From contig NC_058190.1 in the NCBI RefSeq assembly GCF_907165205.1, positions 6,022,001-6,086,000 on the forward strand: a stretch of DNA of 64,000 nucleotides, given 5' to 3'. The position numbers and the translations under genes are program-made. The notes below the pieces were generated by a model, which saw nothing but the letters and a program-made list of their open reading frames with translations, had not been told where the DNA came from and ran no database searches. This document shows, piece by piece, positions 10,917 through 21,569 of the stretch. The DNA is from Coccinella septempunctata (Eukaryota > Arthropoda > Insecta > Coleoptera > Coccinellidae). Every line of letters begins with the position of its first letter. Position 1 is the stretch's first letter.

Positions 10917-11988
10917 GTCTGAGGTATGGAGAGTAGAGAGAAGGAGAACGATCGCTGCTTTGAGACCACAGATTTTTTGTCCCCTAAAATATGTACCAAT
11001 AGTAGTAGTTCATGCTTTTGCCAACAGGCGCGCTGGCCATCACGAGAGTGCAAAATTTTGTTTACACAAATCAAATTGTAGTTGGCTCGTTGGCTGAGTG
11101 AACTGTTTCCCTGGTGACAGATGATAGGAATATTATTATTGTCGATTTTTGATAAGAGAACAACATATGACCATGGTGAAATGTTGAAGCGTGCGCTAGT
11201 ATAAGAGTGTTTTGGCATCGGAAAGAAAAGGAGAAGAGATAAAATTTCCGAGAGCATTTTTGAGAGAAAATTGGGAAAAACCTTATCTCAAGAATCAACT
11301 CCCAATCAATTTGTGTGTCAAGAGCACTTTTGCGATGAAGATATCAAAAAGATGATGGATTCATTATAAACGAAATCGAAATTGTCATCCCTCGTGAGAA
11401 GTGGACTCTTCTGAATTAGAATATTTAACCAATAAAACTACATGGTTCAGAAGTAAATATTCTTGAAGAATTTTGTTGGCATAACATAATATATGGTTTA
11501 TATCGGTTCTCAGCTGAGTATTGGCAAAAGAATCTACTCTAATACCTAAGTGATAAATCTGAGACTGCTACCTTTTGTTGTCTTGATGTGTACTGCTCCT
11601 CACTACGGATTTATATAATTTTGAAGATTAGTAAACCAACTAACATAGCTGCTTTCAATAAACAATGATAAACAAAAGTAGGTACAAATTTTTTGATCAG
11701 TGATTTCTTTTGAATTTCATTGATTTCGACTTGCATTTTATTGCATATAATTCAGAGAACTCATATTCAATATAGATTTGAAGAAAGGTATTTGAAAAAT
11801 CATCAGAAAAACCACGATGACACATAACCTTAAATAAAATGAAGGCTGTTCATTTCAAATTGACGCTTGAATCCCCACTCCTTATCGATACCCGTTGTAA
11901 TCGCAGCGACACCTATTTTCCCCGTTTTTGGAGACACATTTTTAGTACGGCGATCGTTCTCCTTCTCTCTACTCTCCATAGTCTGAGG
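10917..11988 (+). mobile_element. P-superfamily-like element, 31-bp TIRs and 8-bp TSD
   Basis: The element proper is 10925-11980 (1056 bp). A perfect 31-bp TIR, starting TATGGAGAGTAGAGAG, lies at 10925-10955 and inverted at 11950-11980. The octamer GTCTGAGG is duplicated at 10917-10924 and 11981-11988. TIR length and TSD size match the classical P element layout, and a decayed THAP exon is inside. No RNase-H-like catalytic region remains, so it is an internally deleted derivative. A solo end of the same family lies at 43849. Confidence 0.85.
11175..11420 (+). pseudogene. Decayed THAP-domain exon
   Basis: The plus strand encodes KTLSQESTPNQFVCQEHF followed by CDEDIKK and, after a frameshift, FIINEIEIVIPREKW. 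The FVCQEHF block fits the second half (C-x2-H-F) of the C2CH zinc module of THAP DNA-binding domains, the N-terminal domain of P-element transposases. The first Cys pair lies in degenerate sequence upstream. With its P-like TIRs, the simplest reading is the 5' exon of a P-type transposase. Frameshift and stops make it non-functional. Confidence 0.65.
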
Positions 11989-12438
11989 CATTGGGTTCTA
12001 GGACATTAAAATTCTAATAGATAGGATAGCCAACGTCGTGAGCTAAATTTTTGTACCGTTGAGATAGCTAATGATAGTCCCAACGGGATATCCATTGGAC
12101 GTCCGCGATGGACGTCCGAATTCGGTTCAAAGTTGTGACATTTGTACGTCCCTCGGATGTCCATAGAACGTCCATTGTACCAGAAATGGACGTCCCATGG
12201 ATGTCTGTAATGTCCCAAGAGGACGTCCTATGGATGTCCATAGGACTACTTTGTGCGATTAGGGATGTCAGATATTGGGACAAATTATTTAACAATAACT
12301 GAGTCACAAACACTCTGCACGCGTAAGAAAATTGGCATGTGTTCATCGCACAACATTGGAAAAAGAATGGAAAATGAGAACCATGCTCTTTACAAAGAAA
12401 TCATAACTTTATTTTATACAAAATAACTAAAATCTATA

Positions 12439-12664
12439 TTAGGCCCGGTACTTTCACGTGCGAATAAATAAATTTATTCGCATTTATTAAGTTTTATTCG
12501 TAAGATTAGTAAAAATGCAGTCTTTTCACTTTCAGATAGTGTTATTCATCGAATAAATCTGTCATTGAAACTTAATTAGAAGAGTTTATTTGTCATAGAT
12601 CGAATGTCGGTACGTCATTATTCGTTGAATAAAATTTATTCGAATGTGAAAGTACCGGGCCTTA
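12439..12664. mobile_element. PIF/Harbinger-type MITE, TTA TSD
   Basis: The element proper is 12442-12661 (220 bp). The ends GGCCCGGTACTTTCAC and complement GTGAAAGTACCGGGCC are flanked by TTA at 12439-12441 and 12662-12664. The inverted repeat extends inward through TTTATTCG blocks. A three-base TTA TSD and GGCC-type ends are the Harbinger hallmark. Confidence 0.85.
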
Positions 12665-13009
12665 CAAAGGTTGATCAAAACTGAAAATCAAAAAACTGGA
12701 ATTTTCTTTATCCGCTTCTAATTATTTTTCCAGCGAGAGAATGATTTCCTCACTCTTCTCTGATGTATTCTTGGTAAGAATAATAATACAACAAAGCAGT
12801 TTGTATGCGTCGATCAGTTTAGTAAATAATTCACTTTAGGTTTATTATTATAAAAGCATTCTGGTCTGACGACCCTGAAGTCTGAAGTGTATTATTTAAT
12901 TATGGAGGGTAGCCTCCATATATTTAATACATCTAACAATACAATATGTACAATACAACTTCATGAAAATCCATGTCTATTAATGATGATTAGTGTTAGT
13001 GAACTAAAA

Positions 13010-13190
13010 CCAGAATTTTATGAAGTTCACTAACATGAGTTGTTGAACCGCGACCCGTGTTTCGCAATCAGAATAGCATCTTCAGGTGTATGGGCGAAAG
13101 GTGAACATGTTTCCCTTAACCCAACATTGTGATAGCGAAACAAGTGTCGTGGTTAAACAACTCATGTTAGTGAACATCATAAAATCTGTG
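13010..13190. repeat. Compact palindrome with CTGAAGA...GAAAC core
   Basis: The left arm (13011-13085) and right arm (13116-13190) are near complements: GTTCACTAACATGAGTTGTT and its complement anchor both outer parts. On the minus strand the left arm reads CTGAAGA, a stem, GAAAC, then GGGTCGCGG. This is the deleted relative of the inverted arms inside the 361-2556 element. Confidence 0.7.
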
Positions 13191-14050
13191 TTTTGTTCAA
13201 TATTAAAAATGATAATTGATTAGGCTTCATATTAAGCGTTGAACGTCACTTCTTCGACCACACTGTATACGAATGCGGTAAGATTGCTAGGCAATACGCC
13301 AGATGAATCTGTTAATCTGATCTACATAAAATATTTTCATAGACTAATAACGCAGAATTCTAAACGGATGTTAGAGAGGAAACTGTTATCGGTGTAGTTT
13401 CCCACTCCCACACAATACCTCATGGAGCAAGTTCCTTTCTTCCTAGAATAAAATTCGTTTCGTGGATGAACATAATTTTTTTATGAATATTTATACATAT
13501 AAACTTTCAGTTTCGTTTTCGTTTTGTCAAGTTCACTGCAAGATATAAAATAGTGTAGGTAATGACTGAATATAAAAAGAACTTGAAAGTATAGTAGGCA
13601 TTTCAAATTACGAATGCACAACAATTATACAGGGTACTTTCGCCATTTTTCCATTAGCTTCTACATTTTTAGCCCAGAAGCTCTGGTTACAGTGGTTACA
13701 CCTATGTTTAGCCGGCTTAAGATAGAAGAAACTAACATTAGTATATCCCCAAAGCTAAATCTAAGTTTAGCCGGCTAATCTTAAATTAATGTCCAGCTAT
13801 CTTTAGCCGTTACATATATATTAATGGATTCATTGCCAATTAAGGCGTTACCCCTCCAATATTTTTCCGCTTGCATAATATCTGCAGTGAACTCGAACGT
13901 GCTCCTACCTTCTCGATTCTTACACGCTTGTTGTCTGCGGACATATGCCATTGTCTTTATTTGGGTTCCAATCTGGGGGCGTTTAACCGGATCTCTTCGA
14001 ATACTAGATGGCGCTCGAGTACTTGATAATACTCAGTAGCTACTACTAAT
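13191..14050. other. Unassigned stretch
   Basis: It contains a TTTAGCCGGCT motif repeated near 13706 and 13767 and a short open frame (13824-14039) without a known motif. Nothing else is supported. Confidence 0.35.
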
Positions 14051-14153
14051 ATTTGATTAGGGTCCGCCAATTTCAAGCATTTTCCATCATGATTCGGAAT
14101 GAAAGAAATATGTAAAGCCTGTAGAAGTTTCAAGTTTCAGATCTGTAACTGGG

Positions 14154-14705
14154 CAAAATTCGTTGTCTACTGACGGGATCTCGAAAACTAGAGCTAGAAG
14201 AAAACGGATGAAACATTTTCGAGCTCTTGTTCAGAAAAACGAAGAACCGTAGCCTACGATTCTTCGTTTTTGCGTTATTAGGAAGAAATGAGATTTTGAC
14301 GATTTCGAAAAGTTCTCAAAACTTTTTTGTCTTTGAAGTTAGAGTTACATCCGAAACTTGAACCTTCTTAGACACTTTTATGAGTAGAATTTACTGACGA
14401 AAAATTATTTCAAAAATAACAAATTTAATAAAAGTTTTCTTTTGAAAAAACTTTTTTAAAAAAGTTCGCCTAATGATACGAAAGGAAACAATATTTTGAA
14501 CTCGTCAGTGGATACAACGTAAAAAGGTGCCTGTAAAAGGTTCAAGTTTCAGATCTGTAACTTCAAAGACAAAAAAGTTATGAGAACTTTTCTAAATCGT
14601 CAAAATCTCATTTTTTGCTAATAATTCAAAAACTAAGAATCGTAGGCGGCTACGGTTTTCATCATTCTTTGTTTCTCCGAAAAAGAGCTCGGAAATATTT
14701 TCATA
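14154..14705. mobile_element. 'GGGCAAAATTCGTTGTC' foldback, partial copy
   Basis: It begins GGGCAAAATTCGTTGTCTAC and is internally palindromic: TTCAAGTTTCAGATCTGTAAC and AAAAAGTT-type blocks are inverted around 14440. It lacks the right end that the complete copy at 14991-15609 has. Confidence 0.6.
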
Positions 14706-14990
14706 AAGGTGTTGCAGACTGGTTGATCCATTGGTCTGACACTAATTGGGGGGGGGGGTCTTAATCTGACAGTTTGAAGATGATAACACTGCATATTTTA
14801 AAAATATCTTCCTTCCTCTAACTGACAGTTTCTGCTTTTATTATTAAAGTTTTATATAATAAAATTCTATAAAACTTTTGTCTGAAACAATTTTACACTC
14901 TTTAATCGTTTTCAAGCTAGAGGTTGATGAGGATGAGGAGCTCAGCCATAATGCGAAAGGGCAAGGTCAATGTAGAATCACAGTCTAATG

Positions 14991-15609
14991 TACAGGGTGG
15001 GCAAAATTCGTTGTCTACTGAGAGGATCTCGAGAATTATAGCAGCTAGAAGAAAACAGATGACACATTCTCTAGCTCTTTTTTCATGACTAATCCAAATC
15101 TGAAAACAGAATCGGACAATCATTTTTAGATTTCGAGTTATAAACAAAAATTGAGATTTTGACGATTCCGAAAAGTTCTCATAACTTTTTTGTCTTTGAA
15201 GTCACAGATCTGAAACTTGAACCTTTTTAGGCACTTTCATACGTAAAATCTACTGACAAAAGATTTTTTTCTAATTCAAAAATAAAAAATTCAATAAAAG
15301 TTTGCATTTAAAATAATGAAAGTTCACCTAATGATTCGAAATGAAAAAATATTTTGAGCTCATCAGTGGATTCTACGTAAAAAAGTGCCTGTAGAAGATT
15401 CAAGTTTCAGGTTTGTAACTTTAAAGACAAAAAAGTTATGAGAACTTTACGAAATTGTCAGACTCAAAAACGAAGTATCGTAGGAGGCTGTGGTTTTCAC
15501 CATTCTTTGTTTCTCCGAAAATGAGCTCTGAAATGTGTCATCCGTTTTCTTCTAGCTGCTATAGTTCTCGAGATCCTTTCAGTAGACAACGAATTTTGCC
15601 CACCCTGTA
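14991..15609. mobile_element. 'TACAGGGTGGGCAAAATTCG' foldback, complete copy
   Basis: The ends TACAGGGTGGGCAAAATTCG and the complement CGAATTTTGCCCACCCTGTA frame 619 bp. The arms carry TAGCAGCTAGAAGAAAAC and its complement. It is inserted into the interrupted GTTGGGG element. No transposase inside. Confidence 0.75.
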
Positions 15610-15946
15610 CATTCATCGCCATATATCTCAAAAACGTTTGAACGTAGAAAAAATTGTTTCCAACAAAATTTGTAGAAAATGTTATGTTCTACAACTTTAA
15701 TGATGAATGCGAAAACAATTCGAAGCTCAGGAGAGGAGATTATACAAAAAAACCTACTTTTTTGACCTTTATGGCCAATTTTTATTGTTTTGGCTTGCTG
15801 AAACTGTCAGATTATATTTCTTCTGATATTCATTAGCTTCAAAATAAGAAAAAAGCCACTGTGCTCGAGAATGTACGCATGACGTTTGGCACCCTCTCAC
15901 ACATTTTCGTCACATTTAAATTGTAAATAATTAACCACATTTATCT

Positions 15947-16610
15947 TGATCTTATTATAATACGCCTAGGTTTTTTTTAATATGACTTGGCGTATTCTAA
16001 AACTACCAAAGTAAATGAAAATCGAACAATATGACTTATTAATTTTTAAGACGTGTTATAATACGCCTGATGCTTCGTAGTCTTATTGTTCGGGAGAATC
16101 TGTACTGTAACATATATTGTTATGACACTGTGACTTGCACGGTTAGCAAGAACACTTTTTGAATCCCTGTCCTTTGAATTTTGAAAATAATCTTAAAGCC
16201 TTTCTTAAGGAAATTACTTTATATTCTGGAATATTAATCACTTCATTACTGTGGCAGGCCTTGGATGGTACCAATTTGGTAAACATCAACATCATTGGAG
16301 ATTTTTGCTATGGTTCCTAAAATATTTTTGGAATCCAGAGGTCCTTTATCTACTTTAGAAACTTCGATTGCTACGAATGATGACTATTTCTTCATTTTTG
16401 CATTGCACAATTAGCCTGACAAGCCGTCAGTCGTATTCGCGCGCCTTTGAATTTTGACAATAATAAGCCTAAAGAGCAAGAGAGGCATATTATAATACGC
16501 CTCAAATTGTCAGTCAAATTGTGAGATCCTGGATTATTTCGGTGATATTTTCAATATAGCTAATCGTATTCAACAAGCCTAGGCTTATTATAATATGATT
16601 TTACTATAAT
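15947..16610. mobile_element. Element with TTATAATACGCC ends and internal copies
   Basis: ATTATAATACGCCTAGG near 15954 faces an inverted partner CCTAGGCTTATTATAAT near 16576. The same TTATAATACGCC motif recurs internally at about 16053 and 16491. No coding motif. Confidence 0.45.
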
Positions 16611-16895
16611 ACTACGTGATAAAGAGCGAAGATTATAGAGTAGAAAGATAGGAAACGAAGCGACTGAAGTGATGTGAGCGCCATCTGTGTTTCAGATGTG
16701 TTTTTAAGGCCCTAAGACTAGTTGAAATATTGATTTGAGGGACATGTCAGATGGCCATTTTGATCAAAGAGGTTTGGAATGTTTTTTGACTCTCGTATCG
16801 CCTTTTGTTTATCAAGCTCGTTCTAGCTGCTGTTTATTGAAATTTGTGTCTAATTTCCTGGTGAAAGTCTCAAAACATCGATCGAAAATTATTGT

Positions 16896-17220
16896 ATGGT
16901 GAAGAACTGTGGATCAAATAAAACGAATTTTACCAAGGAAAATGGAAATGTAAGTAGGTATTAAAACTGGTAACATGTGACGAAGTGGATAATATTTTCT
17001 GGGCGTAAAGGCCTCCATACACTACTGACTACACCATGTACAATGAACATTTTACTGCAAGTCGATTGAGGACTGTTCATTCACGCAAATTGTTGTATGC
17101 AGGAAGCATACCTTGCACAAAGGGCCAATTTAGGAGAAATTATGACATTTATACGTCTATTCAAAGATTCCCAATTGCTACTCCTTCGATATATTCAGAA
17201 ATGCAAAGGTTTTATTGATT
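16896..17220 (+). pseudogene. THAP-domain gene fragment, left arm
   Basis: ATG at 16896 opens MVKNCGSNKTN and a donor GTAAGT follows at 16950. Downstream the sequence matches the right-arm second exon (ACCATGTACAATGAACATTT at about 17034), where the Cys codon of the CSEHF motif is changed. It is the more decayed of the two arms. Confidence 0.5.
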
Positions 17221-17585
17221 TAGTTTTGGGTATCGAGTGACTGTCAAATTGTTGTTTGGAAAGTCAAAGTTCTGCTGTGAGTGTTTCTTCATTCATTAAT
17301 CAATTCTTATATTGTGTCATAAAGAGACCATATCATAAAGAAATTATAAAGAAACTCTACTGACGGGCTAATATACAGGTCTTGTATACCTTAGTAAAGT
17401 TTTTTTAGTTGGGGTTCTGAAGATTCTGTAAATAATATGTAAGTAACTGAAATGTGTATGCTATGACGGTATATTGAATATTTGTTTATATTAATTTCTG
17501 ATCTAATTGTACAAATTCAACTATTAATTCAAAACAAAACGTATTGCACAGAAATAACACCCTTAACGTATAGCAGATCACCACA

Positions 17586-18104
17586 TACAGGGTGATTCAT
17601 AACTATTGGGACAATAGTTTGGACCAAAATATGGCAATAGGACCAAATACACCTCAATGAAATATTGCTGTTGAAAAAGATAGATAGCGTTAAAGTTTTT
17701 TTTTTTTTTCGTTTTTTGTATATTTTTTCATCCGTTTTTAAGGAAAACACAATTGAACAGTTCAGAGCATCGGAAGGGGATTTGAAGTAACGATTTATTT
17801 ATTTTATTTATTTATTTCGACGATAAAGCATAATTAAAAACAATGTAACATAAAAAGAATAAACTTAAATTAAATGTTCTACGTGGCCTCCTCCGACTTC
17901 TATGCCTTTTCTAATTCTTTTAATAAAGGACTTTCGAACTTCGAAGAAAATATTATTCTGTCCCCTTATAAAAAATTCAACTTTAACGCCCTCTATCTTT
18001 TTCCACAGCAATATTTTATTGAGGTATATTTGGTCCTATCGCCATATTTTGTTCCAAACTATCTGCCTTTGGCCTATGTCCCAATAGTTATGAATCACAC
18101 TGTA
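17586..18104. mobile_element. Foldback/MITE, 'TACAGGGTGATTCATAAC' family, copy 2
   Basis: The ends TACAGGGTGATTCATAAC and GTTATGAATCACACTGTA are inverted, and the interior matches 6220-6699, including the TTTATTTATTTATTTCGA tail. It is ~40 bp longer because of a CTCCGACTTCTATGCC stretch that copy 1 lacks. It is inserted into the middle of the P-like palindrome. Confidence 0.75.
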
Positions 18105-18295
18105 TACACTTTTGTGTCCTAGTCAAAGCTCTATCCGTTGTCCATAATTTCAAATTTTTTTGTATTTTTTATAAATTGCAAAAAAATAAAGCACATCCAA
18201 CAGTGTTTTTCATTGATATCAATTGATTCCGAACAATGTTCAGGTGAAAACTAACATTCTGATCCCAAAACAAAACCATACTTTTGTTTTGTTGG

Positions 18296-18696
18296 TCAGG
18301 ATGTTTGTTCAATAAAACCTTTGCTTTTCTGAATATATCGAAGCAGTAGCAATTGAGAATCTTTGAATGGACGTATGAAAGTCATAGTTTCTCCTAAATT
18401 GGCACTTTGTGCAAGGTATATGCTTCCTGCATACAACAATTTACGTGGATGAACAGTTCTCAATTGACCTGCAGTAAAATGTTCACTGCACATGGTGTAG
18501 TTAGTAGTGTTTGCTGAAGTAATTGTCTTCAAGCCCTGAGAATTTAATCCACTTCGGAGCACTGAAAATTAGAATCAATGAATGATCGATTCACATGTTA
18601 CGAGTTTTAATACTTACGCTCCCTTTTTCCTCAGTTGAGTGAAAAACTTAATCTCGGAAAATCCATTTTATTATTTGATCCACATTTCTTCACCAT
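18296..18696 (-). pseudogene. THAP-domain gene fragment, right arm (two exons)
   Basis: On the minus strand ATG at 18696 opens MVKKCGSNNK but hits a stop soon after. A donor GTAAGT lies at 18617-18612 and a TTTCAG acceptor just before 18561. Exon 2 (18561-18296) is open for 88 codons and includes NYTMCSEHFTAGQLRTVHP. CSEHF is the C-x2-H-F half of the THAP zinc module, which binds transposon ends in P-type transposases. Only the DNA-binding region is represented; no catalytic part is seen. The first Cys pair appears incomplete and exon 1 is broken. Confidence 0.6.
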
Positions 18697-19101
18697 TCAA
18701 TAATTTGGTGTTTTCACCAAGAAATAGGACAAAATAATTCAATAATCAGCAACTATAACGAGCAAGATAAATAAAAAGCGGTACGAGAATCAAAACATTC
18801 AATCCTCTTTGATCAAAATCAGAGATATCTTCTATATCTCTGATCAAACTGGACATCTGAAATCTCACAAAATTTTTCACAAATGGCACTCAAATTAATA
18901 TTTTAACCAGTCCTAGCGACTTAAAAACACGTTTGACACACAGATGGCGCTCAAATCGCTTTAGTCGCCTCGTTTCCCATCTTTCTACTCTATAATCTTT
19001 GGGTATAATTTTTGGTAGAGGTAGTTTACAAGGTATCTCCCCTCATATTAATCTGATACGCTCGAGTAAATCCCGAATTTCCCTCTTGGGCTCCCCAACT
19101 A

Positions 19102-20041
19102 TATGTCGTTTATTGGACTATACGAACGTATGTCACATACACCCCTGAGAGGGAATTCTCAAGTGATAACATAATGTATATCGTATCGTGAAGAGTTTTC
19201 AGAATGGGGGAGTGCATATATGTATGAATGGCGTAGTACAATCCGAAATTAAATGTGGGTCAATTAGTTCGGATACTATGACTTTGAAATAACACGCTTA
19301 TTGATAAACCTACTCGCTTCAATGATAATTTTTATTCCTATCCTTGAATCAATTCTGTCTATGACCAACAGGAAATGGCATACATATATTCGGGTTGTAA
19401 TCATCGTTACAATTGAATATCCCATCCGTTTAATTTGTATGATCTCGAGGAGTGAAAAAATATCCAAAAAGGTCCAACCTAATGGTTCCAGTTAGGAACT
19501 GACTGAAATTTAAATTTTGGCAGATACAAAAATGGTATTCGGAAATTGGCTGCTGCATTTTCTTTATTTGGCTCAATGAATTAATCATATGGTGATTCCA
19601 TAACCAATTCAAATTTCGTTCAGGGACCTTGCGTGTGATTCCATAATTGATTTGGCAACATATTAACACCACTCAAAAGTTGGAATATTTTAATCATATT
19701 CAGCAAGAAGGTTCCATATCGCCAGATGAATGAACAGAGACACATTATATCCACCGTCACTGGATTATTTTTCGGTCTCTTCTGGTTGTACAGGGTGCGA
19801 ATGTTAATCAGCTAAAAATTCCCATTTTCTTGCGAAAAGTTTGATAATTGTTTTTTTAAGGTGGTTGAATTGTTAGATTATTATCAGAGGAAATTCTTGT
19901 CACTTCTTGGTACATTGCCTTGATATGGAAATATTTATAAGGTTTCATGAAATTACTTCTTCTTCTAGTTATAACTTCGGATCATCCTGTGTGTTGAATC
20001 TTTTGTATGGAATGAAGAAAATCAAAAATTCTTGTAGGGAG
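19102..20041. other. Unassigned stretch with one stray CAGGGTG end
   Basis: TACAGGGTGCGAATGTTAAT near 19790 looks like a lone element end. No partner and no gene seen. Confidence 0.35.
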
Positions 20042-20318
20042 GAGAATAAAGAATAACGCTCACATAAACATCTATACATTTATTATTCTTCCAGCGACTT
20101 TTCGCCTAATATGATTTGGCTAATATGTTCATGTTTTTCAGGTTTTTATTCGAAATTTCTGATTCTGTGACATCCTTTTCAATTGATTCAACAGTTTTTT
20201 CATACACTCATAGTTGACATTGTCTATTTTAGCTTGACAAAGGCTACATTATTAGCCGAAACGTTTCTGGAAGAATATTAAATGTACAGATATGCCAGTG
20301 ACCGTTATTCTTCACCCT
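20042..20318. repeat. Palindrome with AGCCGAAACGTTT core
   Basis: The left arm (to ~20135) and right arm (~20225-20318) are imperfect complements anchored by GAATAACG, TACATTTA and ATTCTTCCAG. The right arm reads TTGACAA, stem GGCT...AGCC, GAAACGTTT. It is related in layout, not in flanking sequence, to the palindromes at 13.0, 57.6-58.1 kb and inside the hAT-like element. Confidence 0.6.
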
Positions 20319-20431
20319 ACGTTGAGAATGTTCGAACAAAATATCGAATTGGAATAAAAAAATTCTTGAGTATTTCAAATTACCTACTTTACACATTTAT
20401 ATGTATATATAGGCTGTTTAATATTTAAGTG

Positions 20432-21083
20432 TACGAGGATTTATTGATATCTAGTTAGCCTAGACCAGTTCCATGCATAAAACATGTTGCGTTACCATAG
20501 CAACGAACAATAAGTCATTAGAAGTGTCAGTGTGAAGTTTGAGGTCGAAAAAGTAAACCAGAGTTACGCAATAAATTAAAACAAAGAAGATGTCCACCGA
20601 AATTGTGAAAATCGAAAAATTGGAGTATCAAGCCATCATCAAGTACCTATAGTTAAAAGGGTTAAGAGGTAAGCAGATTTACGAAGATAGCTTAATACCC
20701 TTGGTGATCAATGTCCTTCGTATGCGACCGTGAAAAATTGGACCGAGTATTTCAAAAGAGGTCGAATTGGGCTAAAACCGATATTTGAAGCACTGACTAT
20801 TACAAACGAACACGTTCATCATATACATAGTTCACGTCCATTTGGACATGAGAAAAATTGCTGCAAAAGGTAGTAAATTTTCTTCCAACGAAGAGGTAAT
20901 AAAAGCTGTGGAGGTCTGGTTTGCAGAGCTAGAAGAAAAATTTTTTTGGATGGTCTAGAGACGTTGCAGGTTCGTGGTTATAAATGTATCCAAGAGGAGA
21001 ATATGTTGAGTAATAAAATATTTTGACATTGAAATTTTGTTTGGTTCTATAGTAGGATAAGAATTTGTCAATATATCCTCGTA
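20432..21083 (+). mobile_element. mariner, internally deleted copy 1
   Basis: The ends TACGAGGATTTATTGATA and CAATATATCCTCGTA are inverted and match the ends of copies 3 and 4. ATG at 20590 opens MSTEIVKIEKLEYQ, the N-terminal helix-turn-helix region of a mariner transposase. A stop follows, and near 20870 the sequence jumps directly to the C-terminal EEVIKAVEVWF region. The whole catalytic domain, with all three acidic residues, is deleted, so at most it could be moved by another copy's enzyme. Confidence 0.8.
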
Positions 21084-21560
21084 CATAGTTCAACTGCGGT
21101 TAATATACACTCGAAGGGTTGCAAATTACCTATAACTGTATATGGTCTACGATGCCTATTGAACAAGATGAAGGGTGCTTTATTCATTCGGTCATATTTT
21201 CTACAAGCCATGCCATAACTTTGAAACCACTCGGTATATCCTATTCCATTTTTAGGAGAATGTGTTGAAAAAAGTGAATAGTATTAAAGTTATTTCATAT
21301 TTGCGCAATCCGTTAGCAACAATGTGATATGTAGTGGAAAAAAATTGAAGTTGAAGTTTTAGCTACTTTGTAAAACCTTCGGATTTTTTAATGCTTGATA
21401 CACTTTTTTTCAATGTCATGGCACTGTTAATTAATGAACATAAAAGTGCGAGTTATTTTTACCGAAAAGAAAAATGACTCTTATTTTGATTAAAAATGTC
21501 AGAACGAGTTGGGAAAAGACAACTAATAATAACAAACTATCAATGTGCACTTGTTCACAA
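21084..21560. other. AT-rich spacer
   Basis: No repeat end or coding motif recognised. Confidence 0.35.
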
Positions 21561-21569
21561 TTACGAATA

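Larger units (their letters stand above)
9370..12268. mobile_element. Unclassified element with CATCCCTAAT ends and GGACGTCC-rich flanks
   Basis: The left end reads CATCCCTAATAGCACA and the right end is its near complement TGTGCGATTAGGGATG. Inside both ends the DNA is dense in GGACGTCC and ATGTCC(A/G)T variants (9380-9660 and 12070-12245). The left side continues into a tandem array; the right side does not. A P-like element (10925-11980) is inserted inside. No coding region for its own transposase was found and a TSD is not clear. The outer boundary call rests on end symmetry only. Confidence 0.55.
16627..19001. mobile_element. Palindromic P-like element with a THAP exon in each arm
   Basis: The left arm (16627-~17220) and right arm (~18296-19001) are inverted copies. 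The outer ends read C(A/G)AAGATTATAGAGTAG, followed by AAAGAT(A/G)GGAAACGA and a GCGCCATCTGTG block. Both arms carry the 5' region of a THAP gene. The middle contains a separate foldback (17586-18104). The ends match the 52-bp element at 6882 and a solo end at 28590. No TSD is evident: the flanking octamers differ. The structure looks like a head-to-head dimer of a P-element 5' end. Confidence 0.7.
14713..19101 (-). mobile_element. Interrupted inverted copy of the GTTGGGG-end element
   Basis: Pieces at 14713-14990, 15610-15946 and 19002-19099 are homologous, in inverse orientation and in the right order, to 7469-8916 and 44086-45762. The right terminus CTCCCCAAC followed by TA is at 19091-19101. 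The gaps are filled by later insertions (14991-15609, ~15947-16610 and 16627-19001). Some ~70-130 bp pieces are missing at junctions, so deletions accompanied or followed the insertions. Confidence 0.65.

Noticed and set aside
10730..11257. 175-codon minus-strand frame
   Set aside because: It runs across the SINE-like head, the TSD and the P-like TIR, so it cannot be a real gene; it is antisense to the THAP remnant.
12903..12922. Palindrome TATGGAGG-GTAG-CCTCCATA as a P-like micro-element
   Set aside because: Only 8-bp arms and no flanking duplication; likely chance.
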